In this document: in pieces, positions 23,183 through 31,942 of the stretch
Position numbering within the stretch: position 1 is the stretch's first letter
Layout: every line of letters begins with the position of its first letter
Source: Caldilineaceae bacterium
GTDB lineage: Bacteria; Chloroflexota; Anaerolineae; Caldilineales; Caldilineaceae
Direction of reading: 5' to 3'
Assembly: GCA_026705565.1 (NCBI GenBank)
Contig: JAPPAJ010000191.1
Location: 1 to 35,915, forward strand
Length of the DNA: 35,915 nt
Translations under genes and position numbers: made by a program
The notes under the pieces: model-generated
What the model was told of the DNA's origin: nothing
Seen by the model: only the letters and a program-made list of their open reading frames with translations
Databases searched by the model: none

Positions 23183-25144
23183 ATGGCGAAACGAGTGTAT
23201 GCATTTGGCATGGACGGCCTCATTCTGCCCATGGTCCGGCACTTTGCCCAAGAAGGCTCCCTGCCTGCGTTTGCCCGTCTCATGGCGGAAGGCACCTACA
23301 ACCAGACCTTCTGCTCCTTTCCGGTCTGGACGCCTACCAACTGGGCCACGCTGTCAACCGGTGCCCATACGGGGACCCATCAGGTGTCCACTTGGGAAAC
23401 CACGCTGCCTTCGGGTGAGGACATCGATAGTTTCGACGGGCGCAGCAACCGGGCCGAGCGGATATGGAACGCGCTGGAACGGGCCGGCTTGAAGGGCACG
23501 GCCCTGCACTACCCGGGGGCCTTCCCCTCGGGCTCCGAGGCCAGCACCATCCTGGACGGGCTGGGGCACCCCGGCCACGCCCACACCGAGTTCGAGGTGG
23601 CCGCCTGCCAGGCCTACGTTACTGGCGCCGGCAGCGACGACTTCATGATCGGCCATGACGGTGCCCCGGTGGCCGGTTCCAGGAGCATTCAGGGCATCGC
23701 CGGTCTGACCATGGCGGTCGACTGGCGGAATCTGCCGCCGAGTCACAAGCCTCCGCTGGAGACGGAAGTCGAGATCGTGTCCCGGTTCGGCAACACCGCG
23801 CAGCGTTATTCCCTGTTGGTGACCGCGTCCGCCGAGGAGTACGACCGGGTTCACTTGGCGCGGGGCAAGGATGGCAACCTCATTGTGGCTTCGGGCAGAA
23901 CCCGGGAATGGACGGACTGGCTGGTGGACGACTTCGCGGTGCCGGACGGCAGCGTCGAGGCGGCACTGCGGTTCAAGGTCATGGAACTGGACCCCGGCGG
24001 CCATCACCTCAAGATCTACCGCAGTCAGGTCACCCACGTGCACGGCTACAGCTACGGGGATCCGGAACTGGAGGATCTGTTGCGGGAGCGGTTCGGTCCG
24101 TACCAGGAACATGCCTCGATGATCCCTTATACCTCGGGCATGACCGACTTCGCCACGGCCCTGGAGGAGTGCGAGTACCAGGGCAACTGGTTTGCGGAGG
24201 TGGGCCACTACATGCTGACGGAAAGGGATAGCGCCTACTTCACCTGCCACTGGCATCTGTACGACTACCTGAACCACATCCACCTGGCGGATGTCGATCC
24301 GGTCTGCCCCGGCTTCGATCCGGCCCGCAAAGAGGAGCACATGGAGATGTTCAGGCAGGCGTACCGGGTTGGGGATCGGATCATCGCCCGGATGCAGCAG
24401 ACCCAGGCGGAACTGGCCGGGGACGACGTGTACGTCGGCGTGCTGGCCGACCACGGGGCCTACCCGGACGTGCGCGTGGTCAACATACGCAAGTTCCTCT
24501 GCGACACGGGTTTCCTTGTGCTGCGGGACGGCCCAGCGGCGGTGGCGGAGGATCAGGATCGGCTGGCGGACGACCAGATCGACTGGACGCGCACCAAGGC
24601 GCATCTGCGCCGGCGCGGTTTCGACATCACCATCAACGCGGAGCGCGGCTCCGACCGGTTCAACGACATCGAAAGGGAGTTGCTGACGGCCCTTCGCACC
24701 TGGGTGGACGAGGAGACCGGACAGACGGTGGTGGCCATCGCCCTGCCCAGGCGGGACGCCTATATCCTGGGCCAGTGGGGAGACCAGTGCGGCGATGTGG
24801 TTTTCGTGTACGAACACGACTACGTCAGCGGCTACTACCCCCAATGGAAGGGCATTGTCGGCGGTGGCAACGTGGGCGCACCGCTGGAGTTCGGTGCCCA
24901 CCACGGCGGTTTCCTGCCCACGGACAACGGTTTCTCGTCAACCTTCGGGTCGTTTCTGATCGCGGGCTCCGGTCTCAAGCAGGACTATGAACGAAACATC
25001 GAAGAGCTGGGATACATTCATGCGGCGGACGTGGTACCCACGCTGTGCCGTATCCTGGGGATCGAGCCGCCGCAGCAGTCCCAGGGGACGGTCGCCCGCG
25101 ACCTCTGGGAGCGATTTGACATGTCCACAGGCATTGGAGGCTAA
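23183..25144 (+). CDS. Alkaline-phosphatase-superfamily type I phosphodiesterase/nucleotide pyrophosphatase
   Basis: 653 residues. Metal and nucleophile residues of the superfamily are visible: Asp11 in FGMDGL, Thr52 in WTPTNWATLSTG as the likely nucleophile, the HWHLYDYLNH segment with metal-binding Asp and His, ADHGAYPD, and a late GAHHGGFLP. Such enzymes cleave phosphodiesters, phosphomonoesters, phosphonates or sulfate esters. It is longer than the core fold; an inserted domain at about 170-300 has no motif I recognise. No signal peptide is seen. GAGGT lies six bases before the ATG. An amidohydrolase follows after 56 bases, so the pair is probably one operon acting on one compound. Confidence 0.87.
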   Translation: MAKRVYAFGMDGLILPMVRHFAQEGSLPAFARLMAEGTYNQTFCSFPVWTPTNWATLSTGAHTGTHQVSTWETTLPSGEDIDSFDGRSNRAERIWNALERAGLKGTALHYPGAFPSGSEASTILDGLGHPGHAHTEFEVAACQAYVTGAGSDDFMIGHDGAPVAGSRSIQGIAGLTMAVDWRNLPPSHKPPLETEVEIVSRFGNTAQRYSLLVTASAEEYDRVHLARGKDGNLIVASGRTREWTDWLVDDFAVPDGSVEAALRFKVMELDPGGHHLKIYRSQVTHVHGYSYGDPELEDLLRERFGPYQEHASMIPYTSGMTDFATALEECEYQGNWFAEVGHYMLTERDSAYFTCHWHLYDYLNHIHLADVDPVCPGFDPARKEEHMEMFRQAYRVGDRIIARMQQTQAELAGDDVYVGVLADHGAYPDVRVVNIRKFLCDTGFLVLRDGPAAVAEDQDRLADDQIDWTRTKAHLRRRGFDITINAERGSDRFNDIERELLTALRTWVDEETGQTVVAIALPRRDAYILGQWGDQCGDVVFVYEHDYVSGYYPQWKGIVGGGNVGAPLEFGAHHGGFLPTDNGFSSTFGSFLIAGSGLKQDYERNIEELGYIHAADVVPTLCRILGIEPPQQSQGTVARDLWERFDMSTGIGG

Positions 25145-25200
25145 TCCCTTCACAAGTTCACATCAGGCAACCAGTCGCCCACATCGGGCCGAGGAATCCC

Positions 25201-26499
25201 ATGAAACCGAAACTCTCCTGCTGGTCCCCGCTTGGAACTTCGGACCTTGTGCACAAGGTCTTGGAAACGCCTCTCTGCGATACCCATGAGCACCTGCAGC
25301 GCCATACCGATTTCACACCGGAAAGGGTGGACATTCTGGGCGCGCTCTTCGAGAACTACGTGATCGCGGACCTGGTCGTGGCCGGTGCCAGCCAGAAGGC
25401 CGTCGACGACCTGTTCAATCCGGAGGCAGGCTCGGTGGCGGAGCGCTTCCGCGCCGTGGAGGAAGCGTGGGGCCATTGCCGGCACACCGGGTACGGCGAA
25501 GCGGTGCGGTTGGCGGCCGAGCACTTCTACGGATTGGAGGAGTTGACTCCGGAAACCCTGACGGATGCCCAGGGCACTCATGCCGATCTGATGCGAACCC
25601 GGACCCGCTTGCAAATCCTGCAGGAGGACGCGCATCTGGATCACGTCCAGATTGACGACTTCACGATGGAGATCGTGACCGACGAGGAGGATGCGGACTA
25701 TTTCCTCTACGACATTTCACTGTGGGACCTGGTGGTCGGTAAGCCGGATCCAGAGGCTCTCGGACGGCTCACGGGCGAGGAGGTCACGGACCTGCGGTCG
25801 GCGGAGGCCGCGGTTGCCAAGTTGTTCGAACGTTTTGGGGCGGAGGCCGTGGCTTGCAAGACGCAGCATGCCTACGTTCGCACGCTCGCTTGGCAGAAGA
25901 GGGACGGAGACGACGCGGCCCGTCTATTGGACCGGTACTTGGGAACACCAGAGGATTTGACCCCTGAAGAGCACAATCTCCTGGGCGACTGGTTCTTGGA
26001 TGTGTGTTCCGGCCTTGCTTCCGAACACTCGCTGCCAATCAAGATCCACACCGGCTACTACGCCGGCCACAGCCGCATGCCGCTGGACTTCATCTCCTGC
26101 GAGCACCTGTGCGGACTGCTGGCGGCCCATCCGGACACGGACTTTGTGCTCATGCACAACTCCTATCCGTATTCGATGGAGTTGGCGGCCCTGGTCAAGC
26201 ACTATCCGAATGCCTACGTGGACATGTGCTGGGCCTGGAGCATCAATCCGTTGGACGCGTCGCACTTCCTGCGCCACGCCATCCACTCGGTTCCGGCCAA
26301 CAAGGTGTTCGTGTTCGGGGCCGACACGTCCTGGCCGATTGCGTCGTATGCCTACGCCATGCAGGCCAGGTACTGGCTGACCAAAACCCTCCGGCAGGAA
26401 GTCGATGAGGGCCACCTGTCGGAACGGGAGGCGATGGCCTACGCTGAACGGGTAATGCATGGCAACCAGTACGATTGCTTTGCAAGATTACAAGGTTGA
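25201..26499 (+). CDS. Amidohydrolase-superfamily protein (amidohydrolase_2/uronate-isomerase-like)
   Basis: 432 residues. Metal-binding residues of the TIM-barrel amidohydrolases are visible: His29 and His31 in CDTHEHL, a histidine in IKIHTGYYAGH, a strand with LMHNSYP, and the final aspartate in GADTSW. The IKIHTGYY and DMCWAW segments are typical of amidohydrolase_2 proteins near uronate isomerases. The reaction could be hydrolysis, decarboxylation or aldose-ketose isomerisation. GAGGA lies six bases before the ATG. It follows the phosphodiesterase in the same direction and precedes a sugar importer, which supports a role in catabolism of an imported compound. Confidence 0.85.
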   Translation: MKPKLSCWSPLGTSDLVHKVLETPLCDTHEHLQRHTDFTPERVDILGALFENYVIADLVVAGASQKAVDDLFNPEAGSVAERFRAVEEAWGHCRHTGYGEAVRLAAEHFYGLEELTPETLTDAQGTHADLMRTRTRLQILQEDAHLDHVQIDDFTMEIVTDEEDADYFLYDISLWDLVVGKPDPEALGRLTGEEVTDLRSAEAAVAKLFERFGAEAVACKTQHAYVRTLAWQKRDGDDAARLLDRYLGTPEDLTPEEHNLLGDWFLDVCSGLASEHSLPIKIHTGYYAGHSRMPLDFISCEHLCGLLAAHPDTDFVLMHNSYPYSMELAALVKHYPNAYVDMCWAWSINPLDASHFLRHAIHSVPANKVFVFGADTSWPIASYAYAMQARYWLTKTLRQEVDEGHLSEREAMAYAERVMHGNQYDCFARLQG

Positions 26500-26850
26500 G
26501 CGGAAATTGGCCGAGGAGGCAGTCTGAGGCGATGGTGCAGGTTCCAGGCGTCCATTCTTGCGCCAGACAACAACGGTCCCTGCTCCGGGGAACTTCATTT
26601 CCCAACCCCTCGTGATGTCCCGGGCCTGGGTTCCTTGGAACGGTCGCTTCCTCGCCGACGGTCGGAGCCTTGACCCTGTCATTCCCGCCGTCCGCGTTTC
26701 CCGCCACTGGTGGGAGCCCTGTTCAGCGACCGTGACGGTTTGCCATAATAGGCCACTGCCCCATGCCTGTACGGTGTTGTCGCTGAACCGCTTGGTTCGG
26801 CGCACCTGCGATCCTTTGGGGCGGTTCTTGCAAGAGTTTCGGGAGACGCA
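26500..26850. other. Intergenic region with possible importer promoter
   Basis: No gene is evident in these 351 bases. CATAAT at 26744-26749 in otherwise GC-rich sequence is a candidate -10 element for the importer operon, 101 bases upstream of its ATG, with TTCAGC at 26722-26727 as a weak -35 at 16-base spacing. Confidence 0.4.
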
Positions 26851-28200
26851 ATGAACACCAAGAGAATGTCGAGACGCGGTTTCCTGCGCGGGTTGGCCGG
26901 TGCCGGTGCCGCGTCGGCGTTGATGGCCTGTGTACCGGCGGCTCCGGCCGCTCCGGCGAGCGATGCCGCCGGGATGGCACCGGCAGACGAAGCGGTCGTC
27001 GAGATCGTGATGTTCGACCGCAATGTGGTTCAGGATTTGGAATACCGCAAGGAATTGGCTGAACGATTCAACGCGGATCAGGAAGGCATACAGGTCACCG
27101 TGGATGTCATCCCGCAGGGGTACGACCAAACCATCATGGCCCGCATCGCGGGCGGGACCGCAGGCGATGCCTTCCGTCACGCCTCCCACTTCGGGATGAG
27201 CAAGTTCACCACCCGCGGGCTGTTGCAGGAACTGGACGAGTTCGTGGCCCTGGACGACTACGACCTGTCCGTCTTCATCGAAGGGCCGCTCAGTTCCAAC
27301 CGGGTGAACGGCAAGCTGTTTGCCCTGCCCGTGAATGGTCATGCCGGCCACGCCGGCCTCTACTTCGCCCCCGAAATTTTCGCGGACGCGGGCGTGGATC
27401 TGCCCACGGAGGACTGGACCTACGACGACCTGCGGGACGCCGCGGCCAGGTTGACCCGGGACACGGACGACGACGGCAAGTCGGACAGCTGGGGCATTTG
27501 GTTTGGCGCCTGGTACCAGGCCAATCTCACGCTGATTTCCGCCCATGACGGATGGCCCCTGAACGACGACGGCTCCGAGGCCACCTGGGCCGAACCCGGT
27601 GCGGTCGCCGGCATGCAGTGGATCCAGGACATGTACCACGAAGTCGAGGCCTTGCCGGTAATGGCCGATTCCGCGGCCAAGCAACAGCTCTGGTCCTCCG
27701 GCAAGCTGGCTACGGCCCTGTCGGGCGTGTGGGAAGGGGCCTATCTGGGCGACATTACGCCGGAAGGCCTGACCTTCAGCCTGGTTCCGGGTCCCAAGGG
27801 TCCCACCGGGAAACGCGGTGGCTTCGCCGGATGCAACAACTTCCCCATCTGGAGCTCCAGCGAACATCCCTACGAAACCTTCCAGTGGATCAAGTATCTG
27901 TCGAGTCAGGAAGTGGGCGTCGAGGGCATCGGCCGCATTGGCGAACCCGGATTGCGGTATGACGTTTTTGAGGATCCGAGCGTGGCCAACGATCCCCTGA
28001 TCATTCCGCATTTTCAGGTTCTCAAGGATGTCAAGCCTTTCCCGGCTCCCCATAACGGACGTGATTCGGAAGTGATCCAGGCCACTGCGCCATTGCTCGA
28101 GGGCATCTATCTCAACGAGCTCGGTGCCCAGGAAGGGTGTGAACGATTGCAGGAGGCGATCCAGGAAATCCTGGACATGCCGCCCGTCGAAGCTGCCTGA
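26851..28200 (+). CDS. Tat-exported lipoprotein solute-binding protein of second ABC importer
   Basis: 449 residues. The N-terminus has a twin-arginine motif SRRGFLRG (7-14), a short hydrophobic region and a lipobox LMAC ending at Cys27, followed by an Ala/Pro linker. The mature part is a family 1 sugar-binding fold, with DTDDDGKSDSWGIWFG in the first lobe and GFAGCNNFPIW in the later part. GGGAG lies six bases before the ATG. Two permease genes follow directly. The protein would be anchored outside the membrane and capture a carbohydrate or related solute. It is not closely similar by eye to the binding proteins at 4553-5896 or 6478-7719, so the ligand probably differs. Confidence 0.93.
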   Translation: MNTKRMSRRGFLRGLAGAGAASALMACVPAAPAAPASDAAGMAPADEAVVEIVMFDRNVVQDLEYRKELAERFNADQEGIQVTVDVIPQGYDQTIMARIAGGTAGDAFRHASHFGMSKFTTRGLLQELDEFVALDDYDLSVFIEGPLSSNRVNGKLFALPVNGHAGHAGLYFAPEIFADAGVDLPTEDWTYDDLRDAAARLTRDTDDDGKSDSWGIWFGAWYQANLTLISAHDGWPLNDDGSEATWAEPGAVAGMQWIQDMYHEVEALPVMADSAAKQQLWSSGKLATALSGVWEGAYLGDITPEGLTFSLVPGPKGPTGKRGGFAGCNNFPIWSSSEHPYETFQWIKYLSSQEVGVEGIGRIGEPGLRYDVFEDPSVANDPLIIPHFQVLKDVKPFPAPHNGRDSEVIQATAPLLEGIYLNELGAQEGCERLQEAIQEILDMPPVEAA

Positions 28201-28287
28201 TCGCCATTCCATTGGTTCGCCACACCGGTTGAGGGTTGTTGCCGCCGCAAGGTGTGCAGCAACCCTCGGTTCCCGCTTGGGTGCTTG

Positions 28288-29217
28288 ATGATTGCCCGCT
28301 ACCGTTCGCGTAGCCGTGTGGCACGCGTTGAGGAGTTGTGGGGATTTCTGCTCATTTCCCCTTGGGTTGTCGGGTTTCTGCTGTTCACCGCAGGTCCGAT
28401 GCTGGTGTCCCTGTACTTCAGCTTTACCGAATATGCCTTTCCCTTGAAGCCGGCCTGGATCGGTTTGGCCAATTACGTCAGGGCATTTGCCAGGGATGAG
28501 CTCTTCGGCATGTCGCTCTGGAACACGTTGTATTACGTGGGATTGGCGGTTCCCTTGGGAGTATGCCTGTCGCTGATGCTGGCCCTGCTGTTGGATCGCA
28601 GAATTTCGGGTCGCGCCGTATGGCGGACCATCTATTACCTGCCTTCCATCGTGCCGGTGGTGTCGGCCACCTTCCTGTTTCTGTACATATTCCAACCCGA
28701 CTACGGCTTGATCAACGGGTGGCTCTGGAAGCTGTTTGAAGTCGAAGGCCCGGGCTGGTTCAATTCCCGCGTCTGGGTCAAGCCCACCTTCATCCTGCTG
28801 GCCCTGTGGAGTGCCGGCGGCCCCACCATGATCATCCTGCTGGCGGGCCTGCAGAACGTGCCGGGCGAAATGTACGATGCCGCCAAGGTGGATGGCGCGG
28901 GCCGGGGGCGCCGCTTTCGCCACATCACCCTGCCGCTGCTCAGCCCCACCCTGTTTTTTGTGTTGATCACGGGGTTGATCGCGGCCTTCAAGATTTTCGG
29001 GGCCGTGTATGTCTCCACGCAGGGGGGCCCCTTCTACGGCAGCTACTTCTATGTGCTTCACCTGTTTACCCAGGCCTTCAGCCACTGGCAGCTGGGATAT
29101 GCATCGGCCCTGGCCTGGATCCTGTTCGTCATCGTGCTGGTGTTCACCCTGATCCAATTCCGGTTCAGCGGCGGCTGGGTGCACTACGAGGGTGAAACGG
29201 ACAACCGGGCCTCATGA
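28288..29217 (+). CDS. ABC sugar-type importer permease, MalF/UgpA-like
   Basis: 309 residues from the ATG at 28288. About six membrane segments begin with FLLISPWVVGFLLFTAGPML. The EAA loop is YDAAKVDGAGRGRRFRHITLPLLSPT, and the end has GYASALAWILFVIVLVFTLI. An in-frame GTG at 28252 would add 12 residues; I prefer the ATG because family members usually begin with a short basic stretch such as RYRSRSR just before the first helix. Neither start has a strong ribosome binding site. The stop overlaps the next start as ATGA. Confidence 0.92.
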   Translation: MIARYRSRSRVARVEELWGFLLISPWVVGFLLFTAGPMLVSLYFSFTEYAFPLKPAWIGLANYVRAFARDELFGMSLWNTLYYVGLAVPLGVCLSLMLALLLDRRISGRAVWRTIYYLPSIVPVVSATFLFLYIFQPDYGLINGWLWKLFEVEGPGWFNSRVWVKPTFILLALWSAGGPTMIILLAGLQNVPGEMYDAAKVDGAGRGRRFRHITLPLLSPTLFFVLITGLIAAFKIFGAVYVSTQGGPFYGSYFYVLHLFTQAFSHWQLGYASALAWILFVIVLVFTLIQFRFSGGWVHYEGETDNRAS

Positions 29218-30104
29218 CGGCCGGTGACGCCGCGCCTGCCAGAGGCGCACGCGGTCCCATCCAGGCATGGGACGTCTTCACCAACATCCTGACGGTGGGG
29301 TTGGCCTTTGTGTTTGGCTTTCCCTTGTTCTGGGCGGTGTCCAGCGCCCTCAAGCTGCCCATCGAGCTGAATGTCATTCCTCCCCTGTGGTTTCCCCCTG
29401 CCCCTCGGTGGCGCAACTTCATGGAGGTGAATGATGTCCTGCCCTTTTTCCGGTTCATGGGCAACACCGCGGTCATCACGGTTGCCTCGACGGTGGGCGG
29501 GGTGTTAACGGCATCACTGGTTGCCTACGGCTTCTCCCACTTTCGCTTCCGGGGCCGGCAGGCCATTTTCATCCTCATGCTGTCGACCCTGATGCTGCCT
29601 ATAGAAGTGACACTGATCCCCACCTATCTGATTTTCAATGAACTGCGGATGGTGGATACCTTCTGGCCTCTGTTCCTGCCTGACTGGTTTGGGGGAGGTC
29701 CGTTCGCGATTTTCCTGTTCCGACAGTTCTTCCTGAGCATTCCGCGCGATCTGAGCGATGCCGCCAAGATCGACGGGTGCCATGTCATGCGTTTCTACCG
29801 GAGCATTCTGGTGCCGCTGTCGGTGCCGGTGATGATCACCCTGTCCATTCTGTTCTTCCAGGGGTCCTGGAACGAACTGATGCGGCCGCTCATCTATCTC
29901 ACGAGCATGACCAACTACACGGTATCGGTGGGATTGATGTTTCTGCGTACCCAAATCCTGGCCAACGTGGCCCAGCGCGGCGAACCCACGGAACATCTGC
30001 TGATGGCAGGGTCCGTCATTTCCATGATGCCTTCGCTGATTCTGTTCTTTGTCCTGCAACGCTACTTCATCCGCGGCGTCATCATGTCGGGCATCAAGGG
30101 TTGA
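29214..30104 (+). CDS. ABC sugar-type importer permease, MalG/UgpE-like
   Basis: 296 residues with about six membrane segments, the first near 22-44 (ILTVGLAFVFGFPLFWAV). The EAA loop is LSDAAKIDGCHVMRFYRSILVPLS, and the protein ends in QRYFIRGVIMSGIKG as is usual for this subunit. The ATG overlaps the stop of the previous permease by four bases, indicating coupled translation. It completes the second importer, again with no ATPase gene nearby. An imperfect eight-base-pair hairpin overlaps the stop codon (30100-30120) but has no U-tract. Confidence 0.93.
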   Translation: MTAGDAAPARGARGPIQAWDVFTNILTVGLAFVFGFPLFWAVSSALKLPIELNVIPPLWFPPAPRWRNFMEVNDVLPFFRFMGNTAVITVASTVGGVLTASLVAYGFSHFRFRGRQAIFILMLSTLMLPIEVTLIPTYLIFNELRMVDTFWPLFLPDWFGGGPFAIFLFRQFFLSIPRDLSDAAKIDGCHVMRFYRSILVPLSVPVMITLSILFFQGSWNELMRPLIYLTSMTNYTVSVGLMFLRTQILANVAQRGEPTEHLLMAGSVISMMPSLILFFVLQRYFIRGVIMSGIKG

Positions 30105-30359
30105 GTCGGTTTGACCCAACTTGACACGGGTTGCCTCCTGCGGGGTGCGGGACGTGTCCTGCCCACCGGAGTTCGATGGGCTTCGGTCTCGGGCGCAGGT
30201 GTACGCCAAAGTGTCAACCATGCCGCGTGCCGGCCAGGGGTTCTGAACCGAGACGCAACGGGAAGTTGAGCGGGGGCGGCCCCCGCTGTTGCGATGCGCA
30301 GGTTTGACTGGTCGCTGCCCTGTGGCTGCCCGAGTGCAATCACGGGTTGGCCGGCCGGG

Positions 30360-30365
30360 TAAAAT
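30360..30365 (+). promoter_or_regulatory. Possible -10 element for the Uma2 gene
   Basis: TAAAAT lies 30 bases upstream of the ATG at 30396, in GC-rich sequence. No -35 match at usual spacing is evident. The gene has a very good ribosome binding site (GGAGG, then taagg) just before its start. The rest of 30105-30395 shows no gene. Confidence 0.3.
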
Positions 30366-30395
30366 GGGGCCTTGGCACAGATGCGGGAGGTAAGG

Positions 30396-31646
30396 ATGAA
30401 CACAGCGGTGCGGGAACGGATACCGGCACCGGCGGTGTCCAACGGACGCGTGTGGGAGCCGCACCCCATTGCCGACCCGACCATGACGCGGGCGGCGCGG
30501 GCCGCGCGGATCGCGTGGCGGCTGGAGCACCTCGACGAATGGCAGCGGGCGCTGGAAGACCTTGACCATTATGAACCGTGGTATTCGTACGATGTCGCCC
30601 ACGAGTACGAGGATGATTGGACGACCGATCCCAACTACGGTCCCTGGAGCGTCCAACTTTGTGAATTCGACGAGGATGGCGTGCAGCACTTCGACGACGA
30701 CCGACCGCAGGCCATCGAGCTGTACATGCGCGACACCGCCCAGGATCGGGTCGGCTACCGGGTAACGTACCAGACCCGTTACAGTTTTGTGCCGGAGATC
30801 GCGGAACGCCTGGGGCTGCGGACCCGGCAGGGCCGCCCGGCGAATACGGTGAAGCCCGATCTGACAGTGATGCCCTCGGAGGAGGATTTGGATCCGGCGC
30901 GGCAGCCGGAGGACCGCCTACCGCGTCCCGACGATGCCGTCCCGGAGCTGGTGCTGGAAATCCTGTCGAAGTCCACGGCGGCGCGGGACCTGGGCAACAA
31001 GCTGCGGTTGTACGAAGCCTTGGGGGTCCATGAGTACCTGCTCTACGACCTGGGTGGCAAGCGCCGGGACGATTCGCCGCGGGAACTGTTGATGTATCGG
31101 CTGGAGGACGGAGCCTATCGGAGGGTGCCGGCCGATCCCGTGCTGTCCGAGTCGCAGATGCAGGCCTTTTGGAGCGAGGTGTTTGACGCCCACATCCGCA
31201 TGATGCTGGCCGCACCGGAAGCGAGCGGGGAGTCCCGCAGCTTACCGGAAGGGCTCCGGCCGGTTCCGCGGTTCCAGTGGCGCGACGCGGCACAGGGCCG
31301 CTGGCGCGACCGGGAGACCGACGAGCGGTACCGCCAGGACAGGGAAAAACAGGAGGCCGAGGTACGCGGTCGGCAGGAGGGCCGGGAAGAAGGCCGGGAA
31401 GAAGGCCGGGAAGAGGGCATGGCCCTCGGCCGGGAGGCGGAACGGACGGATATGGCCATCGATCTGCTGCACAAACTCCTGTCCGACCGCCTGCCTGCGC
31501 AGGACTGCGATTACATAGCAGCACACTGGCGGGAGCACGGCCCGCCGACAGCCCCGGTGGACCGCATTCTGGCGGTGCGGGAAACCCCCAACCAATGGCG
31601 GTCCCTACTGCAGGTCCCGGACAACGAACCCGGTCGCGGTCGGTAG
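30396..31646 (+). CDS. Uma2-family (PD-(D/E)XK-like) nuclease with repeat tail
   Basis: 416 residues, about twice the usual Uma2 length. The nuclease-like core has Asp155 in KPDLTVMPSEE, Glu188 in LVLEILSKST, Asp198 and Lys202 in RDLGNKLRLYEALGVHEYLLYDL, the family signature. The N-terminal 110 residues are acidic and not typical. The C-terminal region from about 290 is charged and probably helical, with three tandem Gly-Arg-Glu-Glu units encoded by a 12-base repeat. I chose the ATG at 30396 because a strong GGAGG site precedes it. Uma2 proteins are common in Chloroflexota and cyanobacteria in many copies; their function is poorly known. No partner gene is adjacent. Confidence 0.85.
   Translation: MNTAVRERIPAPAVSNGRVWEPHPIADPTMTRAARAARIAWRLEHLDEWQRALEDLDHYEPWYSYDVAHEYEDDWTTDPNYGPWSVQLCEFDEDGVQHFDDDRPQAIELYMRDTAQDRVGYRVTYQTRYSFVPEIAERLGLRTRQGRPANTVKPDLTVMPSEEDLDPARQPEDRLPRPDDAVPELVLEILSKSTAARDLGNKLRLYEALGVHEYLLYDLGGKRRDDSPRELLMYRLEDGAYRRVPADPVLSESQMQAFWSEVFDAHIRMMLAAPEASGESRSLPEGLRPVPRFQWRDAAQGRWRDRETDERYRQDREKQEAEVRGRQEGREEGREEGREEGMALGREAERTDMAIDLLHKLLSDRLPAQDCDYIAAHWREHGPPTAPVDRILAVRETPNQWRSLLQVPDNEPGRGR
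31380..31415 (+). repeat. Three tandem 12-base repeats in the Uma2 gene
   Basis: Units of ggccgggaagaa at 31380-31391 and 31392-31403, with a third at 31404-31415 differing in its last base. They encode Gly-Arg-Glu-Glu three times in frame, so copy-number change would alter tail length without frameshift. Confidence 0.85.
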
Positions 31647-31942
31647 CGCGTGAGACTGTCTGTCACCAACCGGCCACGGTGCAACAATACGCGGATGCCT
31701 GTCGCCGGATGCTGTGCTCCGCTTGGCCGGACACGCAGAAACCACCGCTTGGGATGTCTTCAAGGAGTGGCAGGCATGCGTTGATTGCCCGGGAGTATTC
31801 TGAAATTCCGCGGTTGTCGGACGATGTTCGGTCGAAAACCGGGCCACGGGCTCATTCGCGGTGGAGAGTGCACCCGACATCACGCGTGCGTGGAGCTCCG
31901 CAAGACGGACTCTGGTTGGCACGGTTGTTGGGATGTGTATGG

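Noticed and set aside
23354-24904. Minus-strand open frame inside the phosphodiesterase
   Set aside because: Antisense shadow of a gene with intact metal-binding motifs.
26488-29184. Very long minus-strand open frame of about 900 codons
   Set aside because: It lies opposite the second binding protein and permease, which have unmistakable motifs. Its translation is low-complexity and Gln/Gly/His-rich, typical of antisense of GC-rich genes.
30100-30120. Imperfect hairpin overlapping the last permease stop codon
   Set aside because: Eight pairs with one mismatch, partly inside the coding sequence and without a U-tract; not convincing as a terminator.
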